A DNA stretch of 53,501 nucleotides from Pseudaestuariivita rosea (GCF_017592335.1 NZ_JACNMP010000024.1:1-53501); one strand, 5' to 3'. Shown: positions 8,059 through 17,015, counted from the stretch's first letter. Numbers and translations: made by a program. The notes: generated by a model not told the origin, from the sequence alone.

Positions 8059-8087
8059 AACGGCGCCCGCTTGCGGCGCCGTTTTTC
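8059..8087 (+). terminator. Rho-independent terminator of acpP
   Basis: Perfect 9-bp stem AACGGCGCC / GGCGCCGTT with a 7-nt loop, followed by TTTTTC. It starts 25 nt after the acpP stop. Confidence 0.9.
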
Positions 8088-8103
8088 TTTGGGATGTTGG
8101 TCC

Positions 8104-8130
8104 GAGGTCCCGGATCAAGTCCGGGACTGC
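8104..8130. repeat. Family B palindrome, copy 3
   Basis: GAGGTCCCGGATC-AA-GTCCGGGAC-TGC, downstream of the acpP terminator. Confidence 0.8.
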
Positions 8131-8448
8131 GCAGTAGGGCAAATCAGGCCGATAGGTTTGGCCGTTACAAGTAACGCCTTGATTGGTCTTTAGTCAGGGG
8201 TTTCAATGCGTTCGTCTTGCGGCCAAAATCGTCCTTGGTCGATCAATGATCGTGATCATCAGGCTTCCAGAATTTGGACGGTACTTTGGTCAGGTTGACG
8301 CCCTAAGCCACCGCAGTTTGCAGCAAATCTGACGTCAAACGCCGCAAGGTCATGGCAGGGCATTGCTTAATCTGTGCGCTCTGGACTTGCCCTTGGGCGG
8401 CAACGCGCGGTATCACAGTTAAAACCTGACGGAGAGATGGGAGACAAT

Positions 8449-9708
8449 ATGCGTCGAGTGGTGGTCACGGGCCTGGGGATGGTCTCGCCTTTGGGGTGTG
8501 GAGTTGAGCCGACGTGGAAGCGGCTTTTGGATGGTGAATCTGGCGCAGGCACGATCAGCCGGTTCGATGCGTCGCATCTGGCAACGACATATGCCTGCGA
8601 AATTCCGTTCGGGGATGGCAGCGATGGCACATTCAATGCCGACGACTGGATGGAGCCGAAAGAGCGGCGAAAGGTCGATGATTTTATCCTTTACGGCATG
8701 ACCGCCGCCACGCAGGCCGTAGCTGATGCGGGCTGGACACCCGAGGATGAGGAAAGCCGTATTCGGACCGGTGTCATGATCGGGTCTGGGATCGGTGGTT
8801 TGAACACGATCGCCAGTACGGCGCTGCTGATCAAGGAAAAGGGGCCGCGGCGCGTGTCGCCGTTCTTTATCCCTGCGGCTTTGATCAACCTGATCAGTGG
8901 TCAGGTCAGTATCCGTTATGGGTTCAAGGGGCCAAACCACGCGGTTGTGACGGCTTGTTCCACGGGTGCGCATGCCATTGGGGATGCGGCGCGGCTGATC
9001 ATGCTGGACGATGCCGACGTCATGCTGGCCGGTGGTGCCGAAAGCCCGATCAGCGAATTGGGGATTGCCGGGTTCAACGCCTGCAAGGCGCTGTCGACCA
9101 AGCGCGGAAATGCGCCCGAGGCGGCCTCGCGCCCCTATGACGCGGACCGGGATGGCTTTGTCATGGGTGAGGGCGCGGGCGTTGTCGTGTTGGAAGAATA
9201 CGAACACGCCAAGGCGCGTGGCGCCAAGATTTACGCCGAGGTCATCGGATACGGTCTGTCAGGCGATGCCTATCACATCACCGCCCCGTCCGAGGATGGC
9301 GAAGGCGGCGAACGGTCGATGCGGTCAGCCCTGCGCCACGCCAAACTTGAGCCGAAAGATATCGATTACATCAACGCCCACGGCACCTCGACCATGGCCG
9401 ATACCATCGAACTGGGTGCGGTTGAACGGATGATGGGCGATGCGGCGGGCAAGGCCACGATGAGTTCAACCAAATCGTCGATCGGGCACCTTCTGGGCGC
9501 GGCCGGTGCGGTTGAGTCGATTTTCTCGATCCTGGCGATCCGCGATCAGGTGGCCCCGCCCACCATCAATCTGGACACCCCCGCCGTCGATAGCAAAATC
9601 TATCTGGCGCCTAACAAAAAGCATGAGCGCGAGATTAACGTGGCCCTGTCGAATTCATTCGGGTTCGGCGGCACGAATGCCTCGCTTCTGTTCGGAAAGG
9701 TCGACTGA
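8449..9708 (+). CDS. fabF: 3-oxoacyl-ACP synthase II
   Basis: A 419-residue condensing enzyme (KAS II) that extends acyl-ACP with malonyl-ACP; family members also set membrane fluidity by elongating unsaturated chains. Catalytic Cys170 (TACSTG), His311 (NAHGTST) and His347 (SSIGHLLGAAG), with Lys342 just before. The start MRRVVVTGLGMVSPLG matches the family and has GGGAGA about 5 nt upstream, whereas an in-frame ATG at 8374 would add 25 unrelated residues. The stop overlaps the mltG start as TGATG, so both are translated from one message. Confidence 0.96.
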   Translation: MRRVVVTGLGMVSPLGCGVEPTWKRLLDGESGAGTISRFDASHLATTYACEIPFGDGSDGTFNADDWMEPKERRKVDDFILYGMTAATQAVADAGWTPEDEESRIRTGVMIGSGIGGLNTIASTALLIKEKGPRRVSPFFIPAALINLISGQVSIRYGFKGPNHAVVTACSTGAHAIGDAARLIMLDDADVMLAGGAESPISELGIAGFNACKALSTKRGNAPEAASRPYDADRDGFVMGEGAGVVVLEEYEHAKARGAKIYAEVIGYGLSGDAYHITAPSEDGEGGERSMRSALRHAKLEPKDIDYINAHGTSTMADTIELGAVERMMGDAAGKATMSSTKSSIGHLLGAAGAVESIFSILAIRDQVAPPTINLDTPAVDSKIYLAPNKKHEREINVALSNSFGFGGTNASLLFGKVD

Positions 9709-10877
9709 TGTGGCGTCATGTGGCGGCGAATGGGATGACATTGCTGATCGTGCTGTTGTTTGTCGTGGGCGGCGCGATTTTGTGGGGGACGCGGATTTAC
9801 ACCAGCCCCGGGCCGCTGGCGCAGCCGATTTGCCTGGAGATCCCGTCGGGATCGTCGATGTCGGCGGTATCCGAAAGTCTGGAAGAACGCGGCGCGATTT
9901 CTGACGCCACGATTTTCCGCATCGGTGCGGATTACGAAGGCAAGACCACGCAGATCAAGGCCGGCAGCTTTTTGGTGCCGCAGCAGGCCTCGATGGATCA
10001 GGTTCTGTCGCTGATCACCGAAAGCGGGCGCAGCACATGCGGGACGGTGGTGAATTACCGGATCGGCGTGGCTTCAAGCAGTGTTCAGGTGAATGAGTTG
10101 AACACCGAAACGCAACGGTATGAGGAACTGGCGCGCTTTGATCTGGGGGCCGAAGAGGTACCCGAAAGCTATGACCGTGCCAAGGCGGCCGCCGGAACAC
10201 GGTTTCAGATCACTGTGGCCGAGGGCACGACGACCTGGGGTGTGGTTGAAGCCCTGCGTCAGGTGGATTTGTTAACCGGTGAGATTGAGACCATTCCCCC
10301 CGAAGGCAGTCTGGCGCCCGAGCTTTATGAAGTTCGCCTTGAACAGGATCGGGGGACGCTGATCGCCCAGATGCAGGCCTTGCAGCAGGAACGTCTGCAG
10401 GCCGCCTGGAGCGAACGTGTCGATGATCTGCCGCTGGAAAACCCCGAAGAGGTGCTGATTCTGGCCTCGATAATCGAAAAGGAAACCGGTGTCGCGGATG
10501 AGCGGCGTCAGGTGGCGTCAGTCTTTGTGAACCGGCTGAATGTGGGGATGCGGCTGCAGACGGACCCGACGGTGATTTATGGTATTACCGAAGGGCGCAG
10601 CGTGCTGGGACGCGGATTGCGCCGCAGTGAATTGCGGGAACCGACGCCCTATAACACCTACGTCATTCCCGCCCTGCCGCCGACACCGATCGCCAACCCG
10701 GGCGAGGCCAGCATTCGCGCTGCGGTGAACCCTGACAGCACGGATTACATCTTTTTCGTGGCAGATGGCACGGGCGGTCATGCCTTTGCCCAGACACTGG
10801 ACGAACACAACCGCAACGTCGCCCGCTGGCGCCAGATCGAGGCCGAACGCGCCAATCAGCAGCCCAGCAATAACTGA
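9708..10877 (+). CDS. mltG: Endolytic murein transglycosylase
   Basis: A 389-residue inner-membrane lytic transglycosylase (YceG family) that cuts nascent glycan strands and helps set their length during wall synthesis. One N-terminal membrane helix (about 9-28) anchors a periplasmic part with a LysM-like segment (GSSMSAVSESLEERGAI). The catalytic Glu257 lies in ASIIEKETG, followed by the family's FVNRLxxGMxLQTDPTVIYG and ALPPTPIANPG motifs. It overlaps fabF by one base (TGATG), a conserved linkage in alphaproteobacteria. It belongs functionally with the amidase and PBP1A genes further along. Confidence 0.94.
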   Translation: MWRHVAANGMTLLIVLLFVVGGAILWGTRIYTSPGPLAQPICLEIPSGSSMSAVSESLEERGAISDATIFRIGADYEGKTTQIKAGSFLVPQQASMDQVLSLITESGRSTCGTVVNYRIGVASSSVQVNELNTETQRYEELARFDLGAEEVPESYDRAKAAAGTRFQITVAEGTTTWGVVEALRQVDLLTGEIETIPPEGSLAPELYEVRLEQDRGTLIAQMQALQQERLQAAWSERVDDLPLENPEEVLILASIIEKETGVADERRQVASVFVNRLNVGMRLQTDPTVIYGITEGRSVLGRGLRRSELREPTPYNTYVIPALPPTPIANPGEASIRAAVNPDSTDYIFFVADGTGGHAFAQTLDEHNRNVARWRQIEAERANQQPSNN

Positions 10878-10883
10878 TCTGAC

Positions 10884-10909
10884 AGACCCGCTTCGGCGGG
10901 TCTTTTATT
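10884..10909 (+). terminator. Rho-independent terminator after mltG
   Basis: 8-bp stem AGACCCGC / GCGGGTCT with a TTCG tetraloop, then TTTATTG. It ends the fabF-mltG transcript. Confidence 0.88.
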
Positions 10910-10933
10910 GACTGTCGCATTGAACGAATTGTC

Positions 10934-11407
10934 ATGGACCACCTTCAACCCTTTCGCCCCCGTCCCGTTTTGCCCTTGTCTGTCATCAAAGGGCGGGACT
11001 GGCATCTGAAGCGATACGCGATTCTGGCAGACGGGCGTGTTTTCGATGACGATATCGCAGATGCGGCCAGTGCTGCGGCGTTGGACAGACTGCCAAGAGC
11101 GGGCGATCTGTTGGATGGCGCTGGTAATCATGGCGTTGGGTTTCAGATCATCCATTTTGCTGAAATTGCAGTCGTTTCGCCGACCTTTTACTGGCAGTGG
11201 GGCAGTGTTCTGGCAAAGGCCCCCCAGATACGCGCCCGGTGGGAGGCCCCGACGGTCTTTGGTGATGGTGTGGATCAGGTCGTGGGCTGCCTTTGGGAAA
11301 TGGATATCGTGCGGTTTGAAACCGACGCCTGGCGGGCAAAGATGCTGGGCGGTAACGGCACACCGCCCGAAAGGTTGGTTGCCTATTTTGAGGAACAATT
11401 AGTTTAG
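10934..11407 (+). CDS. Conserved-looking cytosolic protein, unknown function
   Basis: 157 residues; not recognised. No signal peptide or membrane segment. It has a proline-rich N terminus, one strongly aromatic stretch (FYWQWG near residue 85) and an alternating alpha/beta pattern with a compact acidic C terminus. Codon use and GC match the surrounding core genes, supporting a real gene. No clear ribosome site precedes the ATG at 10934. It begins 25 nt after the mltG terminator and stands alone. The next 290 nt downstream contain only a family A repeat. Confidence 0.6.
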   Translation: MDHLQPFRPRPVLPLSVIKGRDWHLKRYAILADGRVFDDDIADAASAAALDRLPRAGDLLDGAGNHGVGFQIIHFAEIAVVSPTFYWQWGSVLAKAPQIRARWEAPTVFGDGVDQVVGCLWEMDIVRFETDAWRAKMLGGNGTPPERLVAYFEEQLV

Positions 11408-11460
11408 CATCAATTAAAGCATGGTGCTAAAAACCTGCAACGCTTTATCCGCTCATTCCA

Positions 11461-11545
11461 CCCGGTGGGCACCACCGGGCAGCGCCCGACCCGCCCCCCA
11501 GGGCGGGCGCTTTCAGCCCCCACCCTCGGGCCGGTCGCTGCCCTT
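11461..11545. repeat. Family A palindromic intergenic repeat, copy 3
   Basis: CCCGGTGGGCACCACCGGG head, then CGACCCGCCCCCCAGGGCGG and a tail GGCCGGTCGCTGCCCTT. One of the two longest copies. Confidence 0.85.
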
Positions 11546-11701
11546 AACACTCCATCAATACATTACTGGTTTTTAGGACGGTGCTTTAGATATTTATGAA
11601 GGGCAGAAGCCTGCATGCTAGCCACTCAAAAGCCATCGGTTAGACACATAATTATCCAATTTCGCACTAAGCTGACGTTAGGGCAGCTTATGGGGGATAG
11701 T

Positions 11702-12094
11702 ATGAGGCTTATTGTATTCGGAATTCTGGCGACTGCACTGCTTGCCGGGTGTTCAAGGCAGGCGATGATGGATCGGGCTTATCCTGATCGGATGCGCTTT
11801 GCGTTTCAGTCGGCGCATACCGAAGATATCCTGAAATACGCCTGCGAACGCGGCGAGACGGAAAGCGAAACCAGGCGCCGTGCGACGGCGGCGCACCGCT
11901 ACTTTGACAGCCAGATGGATGCCTTTGCGCAGCGCTTTGCCGAACGCATGAAGCAAGCTGTTGATAACGGTGAAAATGAGGTTGTGGCCGCCGTCAGGCT
12001 AAGCCGGCAGTCCGAAGACTGGGCCGAGCAGGTCGTCGATCTGACCGAAGCGCGCTATCAGTGCATGTTCTACGACGCGGTTGAGCCTACTTGA
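11702..12094 (+). CDS. Small lipoprotein, unknown function
   Basis: 130 residues starting MRLIVFGILATALLAGCS: a short lipoprotein signal with lipobox LAGC, so the mature protein would be lipid-anchored at Cys18 or so. GGGGGA lies just upstream of the ATG at 11702; an in-frame ATG at 11615 would hide the signal. The mature part is about 110 residues, helical, charged, and rich in R, E and A, with two cysteines (KYACERG and RYQCMFY) that could pair. No family recognised. It stands alone between a family A repeat and the convergent deacetylase gene. Confidence 0.72.
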   Translation: MRLIVFGILATALLAGCSRQAMMDRAYPDRMRFAFQSAHTEDILKYACERGETESETRRRATAAHRYFDSQMDAFAQRFAERMKQAVDNGENEVVAAVRLSRQSEDWAEQVVDLTEARYQCMFYDAVEPT

Positions 12095-12160
12095 CAACCA
12101 AGTCGCCATCGTCTGGTCCGGTTATTGGCGTACCATCTCAGCAATGCCAACCATGAAAGG

Positions 12161-13033
12161 TTAATCTGCCAAAGGTACCGGCTGCTCGCTTTGTCGCCCT
12201 ATCACCCGCTCGATCTGTGATAGCCCGCGGGGTCCGCTATAGAGATCGGGCATAGTATATAAGGGGTCGGACAGCGCCTTCTCAACGGTGACAAACGTCC
12301 ATCCTTCCGCCGCATACCAGTCGAGCAGCGTATCAAGATGATCCGCGTTAAGACGGTTCATATGTAATAGCAGAATATGGGGTACTTTTCGTCCCACGGC
12401 TTCCTGCGCCAAGGCTTCAAAGTGTCGAGTACGCTCTTGAATATGCGCAACATACGCCATTGCAATCTCAGAGGCAGCCGCTTTATTCCCTATATCCAAG
12501 GCTTTAAGATAATCCTGGTTAAAGCGCCAATCATCCGTGTCGATCGTGACAGGTACGTTCAAGTAACCCAACTCAGCAAGCACAGCGTCAGCGGCAAGCT
12601 TCGCCTCTTCAGTTTCACCCTCACGTAAGAAAGGGAAACGGTAGAAGCGGTTCTCGCCCATCCATTGCGATAAAATTTCGTCGGCGCGCTGGGTCTCTTC
12701 ATGAAATGCCTCAGGTGTGAGTGTGCCGTAATCCGGATGGGACCAGCTGTGGTTGCCGACTGTGTGTCCAGCCTTGGCGAAAGCGTTCATTGCTTGACGT
12801 GACTCTCGGTCAATCTGCACGCCAATTGCGAAGCCTGTGGCAATAATATCATGTGCCGCCAAAGCAGTATTTACCGCTTGGACCTGTGCCAAACCTTCAC
12901 TTGGCGAGGTGCGGGACGGTTGCACATAGGGCAGGTCATCCAGTGTAATCGCAATCTCGCGTGCGTTGACCGACTGGGCAACGACAGCCGCGATAATCAT
13001 ACTGACGATTACAGAAAAGGATTGGGGTATCAT
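12161..13033 (-). CDS. Exported polysaccharide deacetylase-family protein
   Basis: 290 residues from the ATG at 13033, which has GGAG 6 nt upstream; an ATG 12 nt further upstream lacks one. A signal peptide (IPQSFSVIVSMIIAAVVAQSVNA) precedes the NodB homology domain. Metal and catalytic motifs: Asp32-Asp33 in ITLDDLP (motif 1, variant of TFDDG) and His95/His99 in HSWSHPD (motif 2). HMNRLNADHLDTLLDWY near the C terminus resembles the late His motif. It would deacetylate an N-acetylated polysaccharide or peptidoglycan in the periplasm. Its base composition is clearly less GC-rich than its neighbours, which suggests acquisition. Substrate unknown. Confidence 0.85.
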   Translation of the reverse strand: MIPQSFSVIVSMIIAAVVAQSVNAREIAITLDDLPYVQPSRTSPSEGLAQVQAVNTALAAHDIIATGFAIGVQIDRESRQAMNAFAKAGHTVGNHSWSHPDYGTLTPEAFHEETQRADEILSQWMGENRFYRFPFLREGETEEAKLAADAVLAELGYLNVPVTIDTDDWRFNQDYLKALDIGNKAAASEIAMAYVAHIQERTRHFEALAQEAVGRKVPHILLLHMNRLNADHLDTLLDWYAAEGWTFVTVEKALSDPLYTMPDLYSGPRGLSQIERVIGRQSEQPVPLAD

Positions 13034-13099
13034 TTGCGTCTCCATAGGCGCGATGTGGCAATGCTACCTCAGCATATGGTCGACCGCTGTTCTTAGCTG

Positions 13100-13606
13100 T
13101 CAATGAATATCATCCAGAAAACGGTCGACCTGGTGGCGGTTCTGCAGTCGGTATTTTGCCTTATCGGGCGGGGCCTTGGCATAGAGTTCTGCCATTTTCA
13201 TCCGGCTGGTTCGACGGGTGATCCAGATGTATTTCCAGAATTCGGGGTCCAGCCGTTCGGGGCAGTTTTCGGGCAAGTCGGGGCGGGGTTGGCCGTAGTG
13301 TTTCAGGCTGCGCCGGATCACCCGCGGAAGGCGGATGTATAGCGGTATGTCCAGCCAGATTAGTGTATCGCAGCGGGCCAATCGTTCGGGCCATGAGCGG
13401 GAATGACCGCCTTCGAAGATCCATCGGTCCTGGGCGTGCACCTGTGCGCAAAGCTGGCCCTTTTCGGCCTGGCTGCGCTCAACCCACCCTGGTTTCCAGT
13501 GGATCAGATCGATGTGAAAGACAGGCAGCCCGGTCAGATCCCCCAACCTGCGCGCCAGTGTCGATTTGCCAGCCCCCGGCTGCCCCAGGATCATCACGCG
13601 TTGCAT
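13100..13606 (-). CDS. P-loop kinase-like protein (FlaR / adenylate-kinase-like)
   Basis: 168 residues, beginning MQRVMILGQPGAGKST. The Walker A motif GQPGAGKST lies at residues 8-16, followed by an LPVFHIDLIHWKPGW stretch typical of the small P-loop NTPases annotated as topology modulation protein or FlaR. A later basic region (RVIRRSLKHYG) fits the lid segment of nucleotide kinases. AAGGA lies about 9 nt before the ATG at 13606; an upstream ATG at 13642 is a possible alternative adding 12 residues. The physiological substrate is unknown for this family. It is not visibly linked to neighbours. Confidence 0.8.
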   Translation of the reverse strand: MQRVMILGQPGAGKSTLARRLGDLTGLPVFHIDLIHWKPGWVERSQAEKGQLCAQVHAQDRWIFEGGHSRSWPERLARCDTLIWLDIPLYIRLPRVIRRSLKHYGQPRPDLPENCPERLDPEFWKYIWITRRTSRMKMAELYAKAPPDKAKYRLQNRHQVDRFLDDIH

Positions 13607-13727
13607 GTCTTGTGGTCCTTGACTGTGGGAAAAGGCGTTCATGGATGATTAACCTGCCGGGAACAAGATGTCATTCAAGCATTGTAGAGTGATGTTTTGA
13701 AAGTCTGAACCTTCCGTACAACCAACC

Positions 13728-13785
13728 CGCCCGGTGGGCACCACCGGGCAGCGCCCGACCCGCCCCCCAGGGCGGGCGCTGCCCT
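13728..13785. repeat. Family A palindromic intergenic repeat, copy 4
   Basis: CGCCCGGTGGGCACCACCGG head, then GACCCGCCCCCCAGGGCGGG and GCGCTGCCCT. Lies between the divergent kinase-like gene and nuoA. Confidence 0.85.
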
Positions 13786-13825
13786 AAGTATTCCGTATTC
13801 CTTGAGTACAATGCATCACCGTTGG

Positions 13826-13854
13826 TTGACCCGACCGCCCACCGGCGCTAAAGG
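13826..13854 (+). promoter_or_regulatory. Candidate promoter of nuoA
   Basis: TTGACC (13826-13831), a 17-nt spacer and TAAAGG (13849-13854), 33 nt before the nuoA ATG. The spacer lies inside a weak CCCGACC/GGTCGGG dyad. Confidence 0.5.
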
Positions 13855-13886
13855 TCGGGCAGTTGCATGCAAAGGATTAAGTGCAC

Positions 13887-14252
13887 ATGGAAACGCTTGC
13901 CGCACAGTATCTGCCGATCATAATTTTTCTGGGCCTGGCCATCGGTCTGGGGCTGGTTCTGATCCTGGCGGCGGCGGTCGTTGCCGTGCGCAACCCTGAC
14001 CCTGAAAAAGTCAGCGCCTATGAATGCGGGTTCAACGCCTTTGACGATGCGCGGATGAAGTTCGATGTACGGTTCTATCTGGTGTCGATCCTGTTCATCA
14101 TCTTCGATCTTGAGGTTGCCTTTCTGTTCCCCTGGGCTGTTGCGTTCCAGGATGTGGGGCTGGTCGGGTTCTGGTCAATGATGGTGTTTCTGGCCATCCT
14201 GACGATCGGTTTCGCCTACGAGTGGAAAAAAGGCGCGCTTGAGTGGGAATAG
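13887..14252 (+). CDS. nuoA: NADH-quinone oxidoreductase subunit A
   Basis: 121 residues from the ATG at 13887 (a GTG at 13881 is also possible; AAAGGA lies between 5 and 11 nt away). It is a complete NuoA: a first membrane helix (about 9-33); the conserved loop [26 protein letters not shown] with the SxYECG signature; and helices 2 and 3 ([18 protein letters not shown] and [16 protein letters not shown]). NuoA sits in the membrane arm of complex I, next to NuoH and the quinone channel. Normally nuoB follows at once. Here the next 240 nt are empty and the following genes are on the other strand, so this nuoA is detached from its operon. Confidence 0.93.
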   Translation: METLAAQYLPIIIFLGLAIGLGLVLILAAAVVAVRNPDPEKVSAYECGFNAFDDARMKFDVRFYLVSILFIIFDLEVAFLFPWAVAFQDVGLVGFWSMMVFLAILTIGFAYEWKKGALEWE

Positions 14253-14443
14253 CGGGTTTGGGGGGCGTATTCCGATCTGCGTCGCCAAGTCATTTCTATT
14301 GCGCAATTTCGGCTGATTAGTTGTGCTGCAGATGTCGGCAAAGAGCCCTTTTTGCAGATATTCTGAGTCGTAGCGGATGTCTTGTCTGCTCTTGGTGTTT
14401 TAACCTAACCCCTTGATTGGATTTTTGCAGAGCGCTTGCGCAG

Positions 14444-14485
14444 GCTTAATATAAGGAATGGGTGCACGTATATGCCACCCATCCC
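14444..14485 (-). terminator. Possible terminator of the thi operon
   Basis: Inverted repeat of about 12 bp with one mismatch (TAAGGGATGGGTG / CACCCATTCCTTA on the minus strand), 12 nt after the substrate-binding protein stop. It is followed by a mixed TTATATT tail rather than a pure T run. Confidence 0.5.
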
Positions 14486-14496
14486 TTACAAGAGCG

Positions 14497-15489
14497 TCAC
14501 CACTCTACTTGCAAAAGGTAGTCGTTCGAGTACCAGGTGGAGATATCAGGCATCTCTTCAATCGGTGCGCCGTCTCCGTTCAGCATGATCCCAGCATCAA
14601 AGAGAAAGTTGGTGATATTGGCGAACATCGCGTCATCGATTGCGCCAACCGGCTCGCCCGGATCTTGAAGATATCCACCTTCGACCAGTGCGTCCATGGA
14701 TGCGCGCACCAGATCAGGGTTCGTCAACATCCCGGCCGTTTCGGCAATCAAAATTTCTGCTGCCTCTTGCGGCCGAGCAGCAGCAAACGCGTATCCACGC
14801 TGTGCTGCCTGCACAAAAGCCATAGCTGTTTTCGGGTTTGCCGCAAGCCATGTACCGTTGCCGCCCAGAAACGTCGTTTGCTGGTCCGGGACACCGTAAT
14901 CGGCATAGCGGAACGCACGTTGCGGACGATCCAGCAGGACCGAATTCACCCCTTCCCATGTGCTGACCTCTAGCGTGAAATCAACACTGCCATTGGCAAG
15001 CGCCTCGTAGGCCGACGTGCCCAAGGTGATCGTATCAAATTCACCAGTGCCGCCATCGTTGCGAATGATCGTCGAGATCAGCGCATTTTCCCACGCGCTG
15101 CCAAAGCCCGCGTAGATCATGCCATCCAGATCGGCCGGGCGCTGGATGTCGTCGCGTTCGCCGTTAAAGACCAGACGCCCGGTTTCATGCTGCACCACGG
15201 CCATGACGACTGTCATATCGGCCCCGGTCGCGCGCTGCGTGTGAAAGCCCACAGCACTGAGGATGCCGAACTCGGCCACGCCCGCCGCGACCAGCGTTCC
15301 TGATGATGTGTCGGTGTAGGGCAGGATATCGACCTCTAACCCCGCGTCCTCGAACCATCCTTTGGCTTGTGCCACGTAAAGGCCGACGTGATTGGTGTTG
15401 GGTGTCCAGTCCAGCGCCACGCTCAGCTTTTCCTGTGCCGTGGCGGGCAGCGCCAAAGCGACAAAGGCCGCGGTGATGATGTATTTCAT
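14497..15489 (-). CDS. thiY: Thiamine-precursor ABC transporter, substrate-binding protein
   Basis: A 330-residue periplasmic binding protein of the NMT1/THI5-like family, with signal peptide MKYIITAAFVALALPATAQ. Family features: LDWTPNTNHVGLYVAQAKGWF at about 27-47 and the later GFGSAWENALIST. Homologous ThiY proteins bind formylaminopyrimidine-type precursors of thiamine. Assignment to thiamine rather than nitrate or taurine rests on the TPP riboswitch controlling the operon and on the adjacent YkoF-type gene. Its start overlaps the end of the ATPase gene by 4 nt (ATGA), so translation is coupled. It is the last gene of the operon. Confidence 0.9.
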   Translation of the reverse strand: MKYIITAAFVALALPATAQEKLSVALDWTPNTNHVGLYVAQAKGWFEDAGLEVDILPYTDTSSGTLVAAGVAEFGILSAVGFHTQRATGADMTVVMAVVQHETGRLVFNGERDDIQRPADLDGMIYAGFGSAWENALISTIIRNDGGTGEFDTITLGTSAYEALANGSVDFTLEVSTWEGVNSVLLDRPQRAFRYADYGVPDQQTTFLGGNGTWLAANPKTAMAFVQAAQRGYAFAAARPQEAAEILIAETAGMLTNPDLVRASMDALVEGGYLQDPGEPVGAIDDAMFANITNFLFDAGIMLNGDGAPIEEMPDISTWYSNDYLLQVEW

Positions 15490-16226
15490 GATGTCTCTCC
15501 GGTTTGTTGAAGTAGGGTTTCAAGAAGCTGGGTTTCGATTTCGTAGGCTTGGGCGCTAGGCGGGCGACCCAGTCTTGGACGCGGGATGGGCACGTTGATT
15601 TCGGCGATCACGCGGGCGGGCCGACGTGACAGGACATAGATGCGGTCCGATAGCGCCACGGCCTCGCGCACATCGTGGGTGACCAGCAAGGTTGTCCAGC
15701 GCGCGGTACGCCAGCGATGCTCGAACCAGGTTTGCATTTGGGTGCGGGTCAGGGCGTCAAGCGCGCCGAAGGGTTCGTCGAGGAGTTGGATGCTGCGTCC
15801 TTGTACGATTGTGCGTAAAAGCGCTGCGCGTTGGCGCATGCCGCCAGAGAGCTGGGCGGGATAATGGGCGGTGAAATCGGCCAATCCAAAATCACCGAGT
15901 AACGGTGCAACTTTTGCGCGGGCATCTTTGCGGGGGATGCCCTGCACCTCCAAGCCAAGCGTCAGGTTGTCGATGATCCTGCGCCACGGCATCAGCGCGT
16001 CGCGTTGAGGCATGAAGGCAAAGCCGTTTTCGCGGCCGGCACACGAAATCGTTCCGGTTTGCTGGGGCTGCGCCCCGGTCAGCAGTCGAAAGATCGTTGA
16101 TTTTCCAGCGCCTGAGGGGCCAAGGATTGAGACGAATTCACCCTGTTCCACATGCAAGTTAATGCGATCCAAAACAGGTATGCCGCCAAACGTGACGCTG
16201 ACATCATTGAGGGAAAGGGCGGTCAT
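15486..16226 (-). CDS. thiZ: Thiamine-precursor ABC transporter, ATP-binding protein
   Basis: A 246-residue ABC ATPase starting MTALSLNDVSVTFGG. Walker A GPSGAGKST at 36-44; Q-loop FMPQRDALMPW; signature LSGGMRQRAALLR; Walker B IQLLDEPFGALD; H-loop LVTHDVREA. The open frame extends far upstream, but a start at 16226 gives a normal length and overlaps the permease stop by 4 nt (ATGA), matching the coupling seen at its other end. It belongs to the nitrate/taurine/thiamine-precursor importer class. It drives uptake by the permease at 16223 with the binding protein at 14497. Confidence 0.92.
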   Translation of the reverse strand: MTALSLNDVSVTFGGIPVLDRINLHVEQGEFVSILGPSGAGKSTIFRLLTGAQPQQTGTISCAGRENGFAFMPQRDALMPWRRIIDNLTLGLEVQGIPRKDARAKVAPLLGDFGLADFTAHYPAQLSGGMRQRAALLRTIVQGRSIQLLDEPFGALDALTRTQMQTWFEHRWRTARWTTLLVTHDVREAVALSDRIYVLSRRPARVIAEINVPIPRPRLGRPPSAQAYEIETQLLETLLQQTGETS

Positions 16227-17011
16227 CGATGCCCCTCCACATCGCGCCAACGCAGCACGGTCCTTTGCAGCAGGGCGGTGGCGGCAAACAGGACAAGTGT
16301 AAGGAGTGAACTGATCACAACCGCAGCCAGAACGATGTCGGGGCGAAAGCTGTTTTTGGCGTTCAGGATGACGATCCCCAGCCCCGCACGTGCACCAACG
16401 TATTCGGCAAAGATCGCCGCGACGACCGCATAGGTGATCGAAATGCGGAGGCCTGCGAAGAAATACGGCATGGCAGAGGGGAAACGCGCAGCGCGAAAGA
16501 TTTGGCCGCGCGTCGCCCCCATAGACCCCATAAGATCTTCGATTTCCGGATCGGTCGATGCGTATCCGTCTACCAAAGCGACCAGCATCGGAAAGAATGT
16601 GACCAAGGCGACCAACAGCACTTTGGGTGACAGGTCGAACCCGAACCACAGCACCACGAGGGGTGCGATGGCGACCAAGGGCAACGTTTGGCTGACCACA
16701 AAGATCGGGAACAGGGCATGGCGTACGCGCGGCATGAAATCCAGTATGATCGAGAGACCAAAGGCTACGGCCAATGACAGGGCAAATCCTGCGAACGTGG
16801 CCGTCAGCGTGGGCAAGGTGTTGTTCCACAGCAAGACGCGGTTCTGCACCATCTGGTCCAACACACGCGACGGCGCAGGCAGCATGAGCGGCGAAATGCC
16901 CGACACGCGGACATAGATTTCCCAGATAACAAAGGCACTGACCACGCTGAGGACGGCAGGAATGCCGCGGGTCAGACCTCTGCCGGAACGGCGAGGTACG
17001 GGGCGGTGCAT
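16223..17011 (-). CDS. thiX: Thiamine-precursor ABC transporter, permease
   Basis: A 262-residue inner-membrane permease with about six helices and the BPD_transp_1 EAA loop (DLMGSMGATRGQIFRAARFPSAMPYFFAGL). First helix near residues 14-34 (GIPAVLSVVSAFVIWEIYV). It forms the channel of the ThiXYZ-type importer. It starts 4 nt after the stop of the YkoF-type gene and overlaps the ATPase gene by 4 nt, so all four genes are one tightly coupled unit under the TPP riboswitch at 17639. Confidence 0.92.
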   Translation of the reverse strand: MHRPVPRRSGRGLTRGIPAVLSVVSAFVIWEIYVRVSGISPLMLPAPSRVLDQMVQNRVLLWNNTLPTLTATFAGFALSLAVAFGLSIILDFMPRVRHALFPIFVVSQTLPLVAIAPLVVLWFGFDLSPKVLLVALVTFFPMLVALVDGYASTDPEIEDLMGSMGATRGQIFRAARFPSAMPYFFAGLRISITYAVVAAIFAEYVGARAGLGIVILNAKNSFRPDIVLAAVVISSLLTLVLFAATALLQRTVLRWRDVEGHR

Positions 17012-17015
17012 CAGA

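Larger units (their letters stand above)
8034..8448. other. Spacer between acpP and fabF
   Basis: Contains the acpP terminator and a family B repeat (8104-8130). The rest holds no convincing frame; it probably carries the fabF promoter, which I could not place with confidence. Confidence 0.5.
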
